From Bacteroides propionicifaciens DSM 19291 = JCM 14649 (GTDB lineage Bacteria > Bacteroidota > Bacteroidia > Bacteroidales > Bacteroidaceae), in the NCBI RefSeq assembly GCF_000375405.1, contig NZ_AQWS01000018.1, positions 30 to 64,029 on the forward strand: 64,000 nucleotides of DNA. Direction: 5' to 3'. Made by a program: the position numbers and the translations under genes. The notes beneath the pieces are model-generated. The model was not told the origin of the DNA, did not search any database, and saw nothing but the letters and a program-made list of their open reading frames with translations. Positions 11,871 through 22,105 of this stretch are shown piece by piece. The number at the start of each line of letters is the position of its first letter. The first letter of the stretch is position 1.

Positions 11871-11900
11871 TGCCAAGATAAAATCTCTGATTCTTTGGCA
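11871..11900 (-). promoter_or_regulatory. Inverted repeat upstream of groS, candidate operator
   Basis: TGCCAA and TTGGCA arms separated by 18 nt, 66-95 nt before the groS start. It is not a classical CIRCE element (TTAGCACTC-N9-GAGTGCTAA), so an HrcA site is not supported. A heat-shock or other regulator site is only inference. Confidence 0.3.
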
Positions 11901-11929
11901 GCAAATACTGACAAATTGACTCTATAAAA

Positions 11930-11960
11930 AAGAGCAAAATGTCAAATACACCTTGCTCTT
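11930..11960 (-). terminator. Terminator of hisS
   Basis: Stem AAGAGCAA/TTGCTCTT with a T-run on the minus strand, 30-60 nt after the hisS stop and before the groS promoter region. Confidence 0.7.
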
Positions 11961-11989
11961 CTTCATTATATGAGTATCTAGATAGATTC

Positions 11990-13354
11990 TTATTTCTTTA
12001 CTAAGTCAATAAGCTCGTCTAGGGTTACAGTGTTTTGATCTCCTGTAAGCATATTTTTAAGTGTAATTTTACCTTCACTCATTTCGTTTTCTCCCACCAT
12101 AGCAACAAATGGAATATCGTTATTGTTGGCATAAGCCATCTGTTTTTTCATTTTAGCCTCATCGGGATAAATTTCGGAACGGATACCCGCCTTTCGGATA
12201 GAGGTCAATAATTTGATGCAATATGCAGCCTCTTTGTCGCCAAAGTTGACAAATATAAGCTGTGTGCGTAATAGGGTTTCTTGAGGGTAAAGCTCCAACT
12301 GGTTAAGCACATCGTAGATACGATCTGCCCCAAAAGAAATACCAACACCCGAAACATCTTTCAGACCAAATACCCCCGTAAGGTTGTCGTAACGACCACC
12401 ACCTGTAATACTACCCATCTCAACATCCAAGGCTTTTACCTCAATAATAGCACCCGTATAATAGTCTAGACCTCTAGCTAAAGTAAGGTCAAGTTCGACT
12501 TCATTAACTAGGTCTAAATCAGCCAATGCGTTTAGAATAAATTCGCACTCTTGGATTCCTTTCACACCTACTTCGCTCTCGACCAACACTTGTTTAAGCG
12601 TTTCCAGCTTTTCTAAATTGGTACCAGAGAGTTGGATAATAGGTTGAAGCTTATCGATAGCCTCTTGAGTTACACCTTTTTCGGTAAGTTCTTTATTGAC
12701 ATTTTCAAGGCCAATTTTATCGAGCTTATCAATTGCAACCGTAATATCTACAATCTTGTCGGCCTCACCGATAACTTCGGCAATACCAGAAAGTATCTTT
12801 CGGTTGTTTAGCTTAGTACATACACGAATGCCCAGCTTAGTAAATACGGTATCAATAATCTCAATGAATTCGATTTCGTTGAATAGTGAATCACTGCCCA
12901 CCACATCAGCATCACACTGATAGAACTCACGATAACGACCACGTTGTGGACGGTCGGCACGCCATACAGGCTGAATTTGATAACGCTTAAAAGGGAAAGT
13001 TATTTCGTTGCGATGCATCACCACGTATCTAGCAAAAGGGACTGTCAAATCATAACGAAGTCCTTTTTCACAAAACTTTCCTGCCAATTTTGCAGCATCT
13101 CGACTCAGAAGCTCTTCATCGGTTAGTTTTGAAAAATAGTCGCCTGAGTTTTGTATTTTAAATAATAACTTATCGCCTTCTTCTCCATATTTTCCCATCA
13201 AGGTAGAAAGGTTCTCCATTGCTGGAGTCTCTATCTGCTGAAAACCATAAAGATGATATACATTACGAATAGTATCAAAAATATAATTACGTTTCGCCAT
13301 CTCTACAGGCGAGAAATCTCTAGTTCCCTTTGGTATACTTGGTTTTGCTGCCAT
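11990..13354 (-). CDS. hisS: Histidyl-tRNA synthetase
   Basis: This 454-aa class II aminoacyl-tRNA synthetase charges tRNA-His. It contains the N-terminal GTRDFSP entry, [11 protein letters not shown], motif 2 around [15 protein letters not shown], the histidine-specific [10 protein letters not shown] stretch and motif 3 GGGRYDNL with a following [10 protein letters not shown]. The C-terminal anticodon-binding domain is present, so it is full length. It stands alone, with its own terminator. Confidence 0.96.
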   Translation of the reverse strand: MAAKPSIPKGTRDFSPVEMAKRNYIFDTIRNVYHLYGFQQIETPAMENLSTLMGKYGEEGDKLLFKIQNSGDYFSKLTDEELLSRDAAKLAGKFCEKGLRYDLTVPFARYVVMHRNEITFPFKRYQIQPVWRADRPQRGRYREFYQCDADVVGSDSLFNEIEFIEIIDTVFTKLGIRVCTKLNNRKILSGIAEVIGEADKIVDITVAIDKLDKIGLENVNKELTEKGVTQEAIDKLQPIIQLSGTNLEKLETLKQVLVESEVGVKGIQECEFILNALADLDLVNEVELDLTLARGLDYYTGAIIEVKALDVEMGSITGGGRYDNLTGVFGLKDVSGVGISFGADRIYDVLNQLELYPQETLLRTQLIFVNFGDKEAAYCIKLLTSIRKAGIRSEIYPDEAKMKKQMAYANNNDIPFVAMVGENEMSEGKITLKNMLTGDQNTVTLDELIDLVKK

Positions 13355-13473
13355 ATCAATTTTATAAGTTTAAGAATTACAAATTTAGTCGAAATTATTG
13401 ATAATTACACATTATGACTTAAGAGAGTTACCCCAGACACAAGCAGAAATGCCATAACTACATGATAAAAAAT

Positions 13474-13504
13474 GAGTAGGTCACCCAATAGAGGCGAGCT
13501 ACTC
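13474..13504. repeat. GAGTAGGTC/GAGCTACTC paired motif
   Basis: Arms GAGTAGGTC and GAGCTACTC are separated by 13 nt. The same two 9-mers, also 13 nt apart but in the opposite order, occur at 443-473. No gene is assigned to the 267-nt gap that holds it. Function unknown. Confidence 0.35.
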
Positions 13505-13557
13505 GGAGTATGAAAACCAATAAGTCATTTGCATTTAATGCCCAGGTAACTAAAAAA

Positions 13558-13600
13558 TATAGGGGATAAAACTTCTGCTAGTTTTACCCCCTATGTTTTT
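13558..13600 (-). terminator. Terminator of the zinc metallopeptidase gene
   Basis: A long stem (ATAGGGGATAAAAC with GTTTTACCCCCTAT, loop TTCTGCTA) flanked by A-rich and T-rich sequence, 22 nt after the stop of the minus-strand peptidase gene. Confidence 0.75.
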
Positions 13601-13621
13601 ATAAGGTTGATTATTTCGAGC

Positions 13622-14302
13622 TTAATTTCTTCGCCCCATGAAAATCATAACATAATAAATAAGAGTTGCAAGTGAGCTTAACGCAGCTACTACATAGGTA
13701 TAAGCTGCTGCACGAAGCGCAGTACTAGCATCTTGCTGATTGAAGTTGTTGGTTATTCCAGCACCTCTAAGCCATACAAGCGCTCTACGACTAGCATCAA
13801 TCTCTACTGGCAAGGTAATGAAGCTAAACAGGGTTGTTGTAGCAAAAAGAACAATACCAGCCAAAAGGAATTGCGGGAAAGTTTGAATGGTTAAGATTCC
13901 GATGATCAGTAACCAAGTGATCCATTTAGACGAAAATGAAACTACAGGCACTAAGCTGCTTCTTAGCTTCAAAGGTCCATAGGCTTGTGCATGTTGAACC
14001 GCATGTCCACACTCGTGGGCAGCAACAGCAGCAGCCATTACACTTTGACCATAAAATACATCTTCACTCAAGTTTACAGTATGGTTTGTTGGATTGTAGT
14101 GGTCGCTAAGTTGACCTGGTGTACAGATTACTTGAACGTCACGAATTCCATTATCAGACAACATCTTTACTGCAATATCTTTGCCTGTCATACCGTTACC
14201 CAAACTTACTTTTGAGAATTTCTCAAACTTACGCTTCAAGTTCATTTGAACTAGAAAGCTAAGCAACGCAATACCACCAAATAAAATCCAATATATAGCC
14301 AT
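13622..14302 (-). CDS. Membrane zinc metallopeptidase, YugP-like family
   Basis: This 226-aa putative membrane-bound neutral zinc peptidase has an N-terminal hydrophobic segment (about residues 1-20). The zinc-binding HExxH motif is AAHECGHAVQHA (near residues 94-105), and three further hydrophobic segments lie in the C-terminal half, consistent with a short membrane protein with a cytosolic or periplasmic catalytic site. The length matches the family (about 225-235 aa). No substrate is known for the family. It forms a single-gene unit between hisS and purA. Confidence 0.85.
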   Translation of the reverse strand: MAIYWILFGGIALLSFLVQMNLKRKFEKFSKVSLGNGMTGKDIAVKMLSDNGIRDVQVICTPGQLSDHYNPTNHTVNLSEDVFYGQSVMAAAVAAHECGHAVQHAQAYGPLKLRSSLVPVVSFSSKWITWLLIIGILTIQTFPQFLLAGIVLFATTTLFSFITLPVEIDASRRALVWLRGAGITNNFNQQDASTALRAAAYTYVVAALSSLATLIYYVMIFMGRRN

Positions 14303-14591
14303 AGGACTAATCGATTAATTTTTTATTAATATAATTCTATCTACAGAACTAGCAAATAGCTTGCCAAAAGTATTACTTTTTTAGTTCTATCTCAACAATA
14401 TAGTCAAATTCTGTTGAAATTTCTGATAAGTGGACTCTTATTAAACCGCTAGTTTTTGAATATTTTAGTTTATTAGAAGTTTTAAACTAATTAAGAAGAC
14501 TCTTATGTCAGTAAGAACTAAGGAGATAAAAAAAGGCTGCCAATTAATTGACAGCCTATCTTCTAATATATATATATTTTATCTATTTCAA
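14303..14591. other. Intergenic region with the purA terminator
   Basis: 289 bases without a gene. It holds the upstream region of the metallopeptidase gene and, at 14534-14557, a stem AGGCTG/CAGCCT with extra A:T pairs and a T-run on the minus strand that should terminate purA. Confidence 0.6.
14534..14557 (-). terminator. Terminator of purA
   Basis: Symmetric AGGCTG...CAGCCT stem with loop-side complementarity (AATTAATT) and seven A on the plus strand, giving a U-run after the hairpin on the minus strand, 35 nt beyond the purA stop. Confidence 0.75.
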
Positions 14592-15860
14592 TTATTCTGC
14601 ATCGCGAATAATAGTTTGATCACGATCAGGACCAACAGAAATAATAGAGATGTTAACCCCTAGCTCTTGTTCTAAGAAAGATACATAAGCATTGAATTCT
14701 TCAGGGAATTCATTTTCACTAGTCATCTTTGTCATGTCAGTCTTCCAACCTGGAAGGTCTACATAGATCGGCGTAACACCTTCAGTAATGTCGTAGGGCA
14801 TGTAATCATATTCTACTCCATCAACATCGTAAGCCACACAAGCCTTGATAGTTTCAAAAGTATCGAGTACATCACTCTTCATCATGATAAGTTTAGTTAC
14901 ACCATTAACCATAATGGCATATTTAAGAGCAACCAAGTCGATCCAACCGCAACGGCGTTTACGACCTGTAACTGCACCAAATTCATGACCAAGCTCACAC
15001 ATACTTTCGCCAACCTCGTCGAAAAGTTCAGTTGGGAAAGGACCTTCACCTACACGAGTACAATAAGCTTTGAAAATACCAAAGACTTCACCAATACGGT
15101 TAGGAGCAACTCCTAAACCAGTACAAGCTCCTGCAGAAATAGTATTTGAAGAAGTTACAAAAGGATAAGAGCCAAAATCAACATCTAGCATCGTACCTTG
15201 TGCTCCTTCGCATAACACGCTCTTTTCAGAAGCCAAGTAGCGATTGATCTCTTCTTCACTATCGATTAGTGTAAACTCTTTAAGATATTCAATAGCACTC
15301 ATCCATTGAGCTTCAAGTTCTGTCAAGTCGTAATCATAATCCAGTCTCTTTAGAATTTCTTCGTGAGCGGCTTTAAGCTTATTGTATTTCTCATCAAAGT
15401 TGTGAAGAAGATCACCAACACGAACTCCATTACGACTGATTTTATCGGTATACGTTGGGCCAATACCTTTTCCTGTAGTACCTACTTTGTCGTCACCTTT
15501 TGCTGCTTCATAAGCTGCATCAAGAATGCGGTGAGTAGGAAGGATTAGGTGAGCTTTCTTCGAAATCAGTAATCTTTCTTTCAGATTATGTCCCGAAGCA
15601 GCTAGAGATTCAGCTTCTTCTCTAAATAAAGAAGGGTCTAAAACCACACCGTTACCAATAATATTAACTTTATCTCCCTGGAAAATACCAGAAGGGATAG
15701 AGCGTAAAACGTATTTTTTACCACCGAATATCAACGTGTGACCAGCGTTTGGTCCACCCTGAAAACGAGCTATAACATCATACTCAGGTGTAAGGACATC
15801 GACAATTTTACCTTTACCTTCGTCACCCCACTGTAGCCCTAATAGAACATCTACTTTCAT
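14592..15860 (-). CDS. purA: Adenylosuccinate synthetase
   Basis: This 422-aa enzyme joins IMP and aspartate using GTP in the first committed step to AMP. The P-loop-like GDEGKGK is at residues 12-18, with NAGHT near 38-42 and GTTGKGIGPTY further on. It is full length. It starts 21 nt after the stop of the Fur-family regulator on the same strand, so the two are probably co-transcribed. Confidence 0.97.
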   Translation of the reverse strand: MKVDVLLGLQWGDEGKGKIVDVLTPEYDVIARFQGGPNAGHTLIFGGKKYVLRSIPSGIFQGDKVNIIGNGVVLDPSLFREEAESLAASGHNLKERLLISKKAHLILPTHRILDAAYEAAKGDDKVGTTGKGIGPTYTDKISRNGVRVGDLLHNFDEKYNKLKAAHEEILKRLDYDYDLTELEAQWMSAIEYLKEFTLIDSEEEINRYLASEKSVLCEGAQGTMLDVDFGSYPFVTSSNTISAGACTGLGVAPNRIGEVFGIFKAYCTRVGEGPFPTELFDEVGESMCELGHEFGAVTGRKRRCGWIDLVALKYAIMVNGVTKLIMMKSDVLDTFETIKACVAYDVDGVEYDYMPYDITEGVTPIYVDLPGWKTDMTKMTSENEFPEEFNAYVSFLEQELGVNISIISVGPDRDQTIIRDAE

Positions 15861-15881
15861 CTTAGTTCTTTAAATGTTTAT

Positions 15882-16343
15882 TTAATATGTTTGATTTTGC
15901 TTTTTTATGCAGTCTTTGCAAATACCGTATAGATAGAGAGAGTAATGAGACAATTGAAAATCGTCTTGTTTAGACTCTTCAATAGCATGCTGAAGCTTTT
16001 CACTTTGAAATTCAGTAATCTTACCACATTCAGTGCAAATCTGATGATGGTGCGTTTCTCTATTGTAACTCCGCTCATATTGAGAGGTGTTACCAAACTG
16101 GTGTTTGATTACTAATCGAGCATCGATAAGCAACACTATTGTGTTGTAAAGAGTAGCTCGACTTACACTATACTTGCGCTCTTTACGCATCAAGCTATAA
16201 AGTGTATCTATATCAAAGTGGCCATCTATAGAGTATATGGCATCGAGTATAGCATAGCGTTCGGGCGTTTTACGATGCCCGTTGACGTTTAAATATTCTG
16301 TAAATATTTGCCTCACTATATCTTTCACTTCTTGTTTATCCAT
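15882..16343 (-). CDS. Fur family transcriptional regulator
   Basis: This 153-aa metal-responsive repressor has an N-terminal winged helix (about residues 15-85, including KTPERYAILDAIY and SRATLYNT). The dimer/metal domain has the HHHQICTECGKITEF signature and a second CxxC (ICKDC) near the C-terminus, so a structural zinc site with two CxxC pairs is likely. Whether it senses iron (Fur), peroxide (PerR) or zinc (Zur) cannot be told from sequence. It sits directly upstream of purA. Confidence 0.88.
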   Translation of the reverse strand: MDKQEVKDIVRQIFTEYLNVNGHRKTPERYAILDAIYSIDGHFDIDTLYSLMRKERKYSVSRATLYNTIVLLIDARLVIKHQFGNTSQYERSYNRETHHHQICTECGKITEFQSEKLQHAIEESKQDDFQLSHYSLYLYGICKDCIKKQNQTY

Positions 16344-16419
16344 ATCTATATAGGTGGTATTTTAGTATCACAAAGGTAACTCTTTTTTATTCAAACGATG
16401 AAGAATACGTAGTGTACTT

Positions 16420-17085
16420 TTATAAGTACGAAGCTTCATTGTGGATTATATCATATAAAACTTTAGCTAATTCATCGCTAGAGTCAGCATAGGGTTCAAC
16501 GGCTGCTAAGATGGTATACTTGTTATTAGGACTCTGCTTCATAAAGTTTTTGAGTGCCATAATTGAAGCATTGCGCAGGTTAAACTCACCCGATACAGCA
16601 GCTACAACAGCCTGATTTACAAACTCACTTGCGGCTCTTTCGTCCATCTCTACTCCCCTATTTAGTAAGCGAGAAATAGTTGCATAACCGATGGTTTGAA
16701 TTAGCTCGTCTTTATCGGCAATCCATTGAAAAGATAATGGACAAACACCCTCAATATGCTGAAGTTGATTCATCACTAGCAAATTGGCAATCTCGATATT
16801 ACCTACCTCTTTTAGCCAGTGATTCGCTGTTTCAACCGTGAATTCTTCACGAGGATAAAGCAAAGTTGCCAAAATTCTCAACTCACGAGTTTGCTCTACC
16901 CATAAGCTTTCGGCCAGGGCAACTGATGGCTCACAAGTAGCTGCAATTTCTTTAATACGAGGCAACTCAACACCAAAATTTAATTTATAGTCTAGTCCGC
17001 TCTTACGCATACTAGCAGAAACAACTCCGTTCATGTATAAACGGAGTTGTGATCTGATATCTTTGATTTGTTCTTGTACAGTCAT
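16420..17085 (-). CDS. DNA alkylation repair / HEAT-like family protein
   Basis: This 221-aa all-helical protein has repeated helical pairs of the AlkD/HEAT-like type (for example WVEQTRELRILATLLYP and FNLRNASIMALKNFMK). AlkD-type proteins are DNA glycosylases for bulky alkylated bases, but several relatives only share the fold. I cannot place the catalytic Trp/Asp pair with confidence, so enzymatic function is inference. It starts 3 nt after the DPP III stop, suggesting co-transcription. Confidence 0.65.
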   Translation of the reverse strand: MTVQEQIKDIRSQLRLYMNGVVSASMRKSGLDYKLNFGVELPRIKEIAATCEPSVALAESLWVEQTRELRILATLLYPREEFTVETANHWLKEVGNIEIANLLVMNQLQHIEGVCPLSFQWIADKDELIQTIGYATISRLLNRGVEMDERAASEFVNQAVVAAVSGEFNLRNASIMALKNFMKQSPNNKYTILAAVEPYADSSDELAKVLYDIIHNEASYL

Positions 17086-17088
17086 TAT

Positions 17089-19137
17089 CTAGTTATTAAC
17101 CGAGGGTAAGAATGAATAATCTGTTGAATAACGCAACATTTGATCGGCATACGATTCGTCGTAAGTAACCTGAACATCAACAATATTGCCGTCAGCATCT
17201 TCAACTGCAGTATACACAGGGTTAACAAAACCTTTATAGGGAGCTAGATTAAGTGTAGCATAACGTGTCAACACCTCTTTATGCAGTGCAGGATCAACAT
17301 TGATAGCATAAGCCTCGACAATAGCACGCGCTGCATCTAAATCTCCAGTTGAACGGATACGCTGTATCTCCGATAGAAGCTCACCAAAGAGTGCTCTAAG
17401 TTTCGGGTAATCATTAACCACAACATAGGTTTTTCCGTCTTTATTTACTAACTCTACAACATTGTCTGCTTTACCTTTTTGGTAAGCCCACTGTGCTATA
17501 AGTTGACGGTTTCGCATATGCGACTCTTCAACATTATTGCCCAATTCGATACGTACGAGTTGAGTCATAAGACCATTCATCATATAATTATAGTATGCAG
17601 CCTTGTAAGCATCCATATTTGGTGTCAATCCAAGCTCAACCAACTTTTCGTCTGCCAAGTAGTATAAACCAAATAAGTCAGCACGAGTCTCCTCGATTGT
17701 GGCTCCATAAGCCTTCAAGGCATCTTCTTTTCCTGGAAGAATAATTCCCGAACCGTGACCAAGACATTCGTGAATATCGGTATGTAATTCGTCAGTCAAG
17801 TCGGCATAGCTATTAATTAGGTCAAGTTCAACAGGAGAATAAACAAATTCTTCATCAAAACCACTACCATGAGAGGCTTTATTATAAGCATCCGTTATAT
17901 TACCGATAGTTACCGATTTAGAGCCATAGTTATTACGAATCCAGTTTGCATTAGGCAAGTTAATTCCAATTGCTGTTGCAGGATATAAATCACCACCCAA
18001 GATTGCAGCATTAATTACTTTTGCTGAAACTCCTTTTACCTCTTTTTTCTTAAATTGAGGATCAACTGGTGAGTTGTTCTCAAACCACTGTGCATTCTGG
18101 CTTATAAGCTCGGTACGACGAGTAGCATCAATATCCTTAAAGTTTACCAACGACTCCCAGCTAGCTTTAAGCCCTAAAGGATCGCCGTAAGTCTCGGTAA
18201 AACCGTTTACAAAGTCAACACGAGAATCAAGATCTTGTACCCACTCGATAGAGTAGTCATTGAAATCTTTTAGATCTCCTGTGGTATAGAACTTTATTAG
18301 CTTTTCGATAACTGCCTTTTGGGTAGCATTTTCGGCAACAGTAGCTGCTTTTTCTAGCCAATAAACAGTTAGAGCAATTGCATCTCCATAAAGACCATCA
18401 ATTTTCCAAACTTTCTCTTGCACTACACCATTTTCTTTTACCAAACGGCTATTTAGGCCATAAGAGATAGGTGCCGCATCGTTTGGATCTTTCAACTTAT
18501 CGTAGAAGGCTTCAGCTTCAGCCTGAGTTACACCTTGATAGTAATTACAAGCAGAAGTTAAAATTAAATCCTCACCATGTGCTTGATTCACTCGCTTAGG
18601 CAATACCTGAGTATCAAACATTACGGGCTGCAACGTAGCATAAAGCACATCAACAGACTCTCCACTTGCTAATGGCAGCTCAGAAGCATCAACACGTAGC
18701 AAAGCTTCTTTGAAGTATTCTGGGCTAAACTCAGGTAGGAATTTATCCATCCCGTAATGGTGGTGAATTCCGTTCGAAAACCAAACACGCTTTAAGTACG
18801 TTGACAGTTTTTTGAACTCTTCACTATTTTGATCTTCCTTCGGGTTGGTGTAAATAGCTTCAAGAGCTCTACGAATTCGAAGGTTGTATTTTCCATTTTG
18901 ATCGAATAAGATATCTCTACCTGTAAGAGCTGCTTGGCTCAAATAATAGACCAATTTCTTTTGGTCAGTAGAAAGATCTTCGAATCCGGGTACTTTGTAC
19001 CTTAATATTTGTAAATCAGCAAACTGTTCCACGTTATAAAAATTATTATTCTGTGTAGATTCAGCGGGTTTCTTAGGAGAACTACAAGACACTAAGAGAC
19101 TTGCAGCTACCGCTTTTAAAATTGTTACTTTTTTCAT
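17089..19137 (-). CDS. Dipeptidyl peptidase III (M49), lipoprotein
   Basis: This 682-aa zinc exopeptidase removes dipeptides from the N-terminus of short peptides. The M49 zinc motif HExxGH is visible as HECLGH in DIHECLGHGSG, and the third ligand lies in EETRADLFGLYYLAD. A signal sequence with lipobox (LLVSC at about residues 14-18, then SS) indicates anchoring to a membrane on the periplasmic side, as in other Bacteroidales DPP III. It heads a minus-strand run with the HEAT-like protein. Length fits bacterial DPP III. Confidence 0.92.
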   Translation of the reverse strand: MKKVTILKAVAASLLVSCSSPKKPAESTQNNNFYNVEQFADLQILRYKVPGFEDLSTDQKKLVYYLSQAALTGRDILFDQNGKYNLRIRRALEAIYTNPKEDQNSEEFKKLSTYLKRVWFSNGIHHHYGMDKFLPEFSPEYFKEALLRVDASELPLASGESVDVLYATLQPVMFDTQVLPKRVNQAHGEDLILTSACNYYQGVTQAEAEAFYDKLKDPNDAAPISYGLNSRLVKENGVVQEKVWKIDGLYGDAIALTVYWLEKAATVAENATQKAVIEKLIKFYTTGDLKDFNDYSIEWVQDLDSRVDFVNGFTETYGDPLGLKASWESLVNFKDIDATRRTELISQNAQWFENNSPVDPQFKKKEVKGVSAKVINAAILGGDLYPATAIGINLPNANWIRNNYGSKSVTIGNITDAYNKASHGSGFDEEFVYSPVELDLINSYADLTDELHTDIHECLGHGSGIILPGKEDALKAYGATIEETRADLFGLYYLADEKLVELGLTPNMDAYKAAYYNYMMNGLMTQLVRIELGNNVEESHMRNRQLIAQWAYQKGKADNVVELVNKDGKTYVVVNDYPKLRALFGELLSEIQRIRSTGDLDAARAIVEAYAINVDPALHKEVLTRYATLNLAPYKGFVNPVYTAVEDADGNIVDVQVTYDESYADQMLRYSTDYSFLPSVNN

Positions 19138-19167
19138 GTTTATTTATTTTGGAAGTGCACATAAAAA

Positions 19168-19217
19168 TAAGAAGAAATAATTGGATGGTAAAAATATCAT
19201 CCTGTTATTTCTTCTTA
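19168..19217. terminator. Terminator-like hairpin between the AraC regulator and DPP III
   Basis: A 13-bp perfect stem (TAAGAAGAAATAA and its complement) with a 24-nt loop that itself contains a short GATG/CATC stem. It lies 22 nt after the stop of the minus-strand AraC-type gene. Confidence 0.65.
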
Positions 19218-19238
19218 GTGCTGGTCTGATTTAGTGAT

Positions 19239-19685
19239 TTACTTCTGTTCATGTCGCTTTCGATAATCATTTGGAGTTTCCCCCTTGTTTTTATAAAAAG
19301 CAGCATAGAAAGATTGTCGATTCGCGAAACCGACTTTCGCACTAATCTGCTCAATTGTCAAATCTGCATAACGCTTATCTTTTAATAAGTGTAGTGCCTC
19401 TTTTACTCTATACTCATTCAATAAGTTAGAGTAATTCATTCCAAAGCGTGAATTTACTACTGCGGATAGGTAACGAGTATTGGTATCCAAATCATTGGCC
19501 AATTCTTTCGCTGAATAATTAGGATCACGATACTTTTTCTGAACGACAATCTTTGTTAAAATCTTGTCATATAATTCATCAGCCAATTCTGGCCGGATTA
19601 GAGTACGATACGCAGCATCTTTATCCTTACGATCTTTGATGTTGTAAGGTTTACGCTTGTTCTTTTTGTCTACTGAGTTAGTCAT
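19239..19685 (-). CDS. AraC/XylS-type transcriptional regulator, short
   Basis: This 148-aa protein consists mainly of an AraC-type double helix-turn-helix. The first HTH lies around YSAKELANDLDTNTRYLSAVV, and the second is the conserved LTIEQISAKVGFANRQSFYAAFYKNKGETPNDYRK. No sensor domain is present, only a basic N-terminal stretch. I chose the internal ATG (MTNSVDKK), because the 17 extra residues of the longer frame are poorly gene-like. Its divergent neighbour is recQ. Targets unknown. Confidence 0.8.
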   Translation of the reverse strand: MTNSVDKKNKRKPYNIKDRKDKDAAYRTLIRPELADELYDKILTKIVVQKKYRDPNYSAKELANDLDTNTRYLSAVVNSRFGMNYSNLLNEYRVKEALHLLKDKRYADLTIEQISAKVGFANRQSFYAAFYKNKGETPNDYRKRHEQK

Positions 19686-19919
19686 AATAATATCTAAGTT
19701 TAGGTTTTTTGCATTTATACCAACACAAATAATCATTAAATTATGATAGTTTCAACCCATTGGATTATAGTTATAACAAATGAATATTTAACTTTGGACA
19801 TAATGAAGCCCAATAATAATAAAATTTAACAGTTAAATCAAACGAAACTTACATTATTTCATAAGTTTACCTTTCAAGATTAAAATATTTTTTATATCAA
19901 ACGGTATAAATACGCACAA

Positions 19920-21734
19920 ATGCATTCAAAAAACATGCTCCATACTCTTAAAACAAAATTTGGTTATGAAGGTTTTCGTCCTTTGCAAAAAGAAATCATA
20001 GAAAACATTCTAAATCACAAAGATACATTGGTTTTAATGCCAACAGGTGGTGGAAAATCAATCTGTTATCAGCTTCCAGCTCTTTTGATGGATGGCATTA
20101 CAATCGTAATTTCTCCTCTTATTTCGCTCATGAAAGACCAGGTTGACGCACTCCTTGCCAACGGAATCTCTGCAGGGGCACTCAACAGTGGAAACACAGA
20201 TAGTGAAAATGAGCTTGTCAAACAAAAGTGCATTCAAGGCACAATTAAACTTCTATACGTATCTCCCGAAAAACTTTTATCGGAAATAGATTATCTGCTC
20301 AAAGAGATTGATATCGCACTTTTTGCAGTTGACGAAGCACACTGTATTTCGCAATGGGGACATGATTTTCGTCCAGAATACACACAAATGGGCGTTTTAG
20401 GTCATTACTTCCCAAAAGTGCCAATAGTAGCACTTACCGCTACTGCCGATAAAATCACCCGACAGGACATAATCTCTCAGCTTAAGCTTAAGGATCCAAA
20501 AGTCTTTATTTCAAGCTTTGATAGACCAAATTTAAGCCTAAGGGTTGAAAAAGGGTACCTACAGAAAGACAAGCACAAGTTTATTCTGGAGTTTATAGAG
20601 TCACATAAAAACGAAGCTGGAATCATCTACTGTCTAAGCAGAAAGAATACCGAAACCATTGCCCGTTTTCTAGAAAAAAAGGGAGTTTCGACAGCTGTAT
20701 ATCATGCAGGCTTACCTCAACACATAAGAGAAGGAGCACAAGACGATTTTATCAACGACCGAGTTCAGGTAGTTTGTGCTACAATCGCCTTTGGAATGGG
20801 AATAGATAAATCGAATGTGAGATGGGTAATCCACTATAATTTGCCCAAAAGCATAGAAAGCTATTATCAAGAAATTGGACGTGCAGGTAGAGATGGGGTA
20901 CCAAGTGATACCGTCTTATTTTATAGCGTTGCTGATATAATCATGCTCACCAAATTTGCTAACGATAGCAAACAACAACAAATCAACCTCGACAAACTCG
21001 ACCGTATGCAAGAATATGCCGAATCATATATCTGTCGACGTAGGATTTTATTGAGTTATTTTGGAGAGGAGTCACATCAAGATTGTGGTAATTGCGATAT
21101 TTGCAAAAATCCGCCTGAACGCTTTGATGGCTCTAGAATCACGCAGATGGCCCTTAGTGCTATTGCTAGAACTAATGAATCGATCACACTGCGGCTACTG
21201 GTAGATATCCTTAGAGGTTCGCAAAACCAAGATGTCGTAGAACCTGGATACCACCTGATCAAGACCTTTGGAATAGGTCGAGAAATTCCACCACGAGATT
21301 GGAATAACTACTTATTACAAATGTTGCAGTTTGGATACATTGAGATTGCCTATAACGAGGGAAATAAACTTAAAATTACCGATTCAGGAAGAAAAGTGCT
21401 GTTCGGTAAACGAGTTGCTGAACTTGTTACCATTATTAGGGACGACAAAGAAGAGGCTTTAACCAAAAGAAAGAAAAAAGAGGCTTCTCTATTCGACACT
21501 AAAGCTGAAGACCTAGAGTTATTCGAAAACCTAAGAGCTCTTCGCAAGGAGTTAGCACACAAGGAGGAAGTCCCCGCCTACATCATAATGTCTGATAAGA
21601 TCCTTCACCTAATTGCCTCGTCCAAACCTGTTACAGTTGAGCAGTTCGGTACAATTAGTGGAATTGGTGAATACAAGCAAGAGAAGTATGGCAAACAATT
21701 CACAAACTGCATAAAAGAGTATTTAAATGTTTAA
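19920..21734 (+). CDS. recQ: ATP-dependent DNA helicase RecQ
   Basis: This 604-aa SF2 3'-5' helicase works in recombination repair. Visible are motif I MPTGGGKSICYQ, DEAH box VDEAHCISQWGHDFRPEY, motif V/VI VCATIAFGMGIDKSNVRWVIH and QEIGRAGRDG. A zinc-binding cysteine set follows (YICRRRILLSYFGE then CGNCDICKNP), then a winged helix and a C-terminal HRDC-like domain (about residues 530-604). It is full length. It is the last core protein gene before the initiator tRNA and the mobile region. Confidence 0.95.
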   Translation: MHSKNMLHTLKTKFGYEGFRPLQKEIIENILNHKDTLVLMPTGGGKSICYQLPALLMDGITIVISPLISLMKDQVDALLANGISAGALNSGNTDSENELVKQKCIQGTIKLLYVSPEKLLSEIDYLLKEIDIALFAVDEAHCISQWGHDFRPEYTQMGVLGHYFPKVPIVALTATADKITRQDIISQLKLKDPKVFISSFDRPNLSLRVEKGYLQKDKHKFILEFIESHKNEAGIIYCLSRKNTETIARFLEKKGVSTAVYHAGLPQHIREGAQDDFINDRVQVVCATIAFGMGIDKSNVRWVIHYNLPKSIESYYQEIGRAGRDGVPSDTVLFYSVADIIMLTKFANDSKQQQINLDKLDRMQEYAESYICRRRILLSYFGEESHQDCGNCDICKNPPERFDGSRITQMALSAIARTNESITLRLLVDILRGSQNQDVVEPGYHLIKTFGIGREIPPRDWNNYLLQMLQFGYIEIAYNEGNKLKITDSGRKVLFGKRVAELVTIIRDDKEEALTKRKKKEASLFDTKAEDLELFENLRALRKELAHKEEVPAYIIMSDKILHLIASSKPVTVEQFGTISGIGEYKQEKYGKQFTNCIKEYLNV

Positions 21735-21833
21735 ACACGGCTCTCAATGTTAAATAATATTACTTCAAGAAGTATTTACAAGAAGTATTTGATATTGATA
21801 AAACAATAGCCTACATTTGTAATCAGAAATGAT

Positions 21834-21906
<73 letters not shown>

Positions 21907-22031
21907 CTAGTAAGGGAAGTATAGTAATATACTTCCCTTTTTTATTATACTATTCGCTCATAAGTGCGGGGGGATCATGGATCATACTGTATAACACTAC
22001 AGGTTGTCTCATACGTGAGTGATATAAAAAA

Positions 22032-22060
22032 GGGACTAAGAAAATTATTTTCTTAGTCCC
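22032..22060. terminator. Hairpin before the left direct repeat
   Basis: Perfect stem GGGACTAAGAAAA with its complement. Its counterpart at 39011-39042 occupies the same position relative to the second direct repeat, although the stem sequence differs. Confidence 0.6.
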
Positions 22061-22105
22061 TGCATCTTATATTTAGAAAAGGTTATATGGTCGGTAACCT
22101 TTAGT

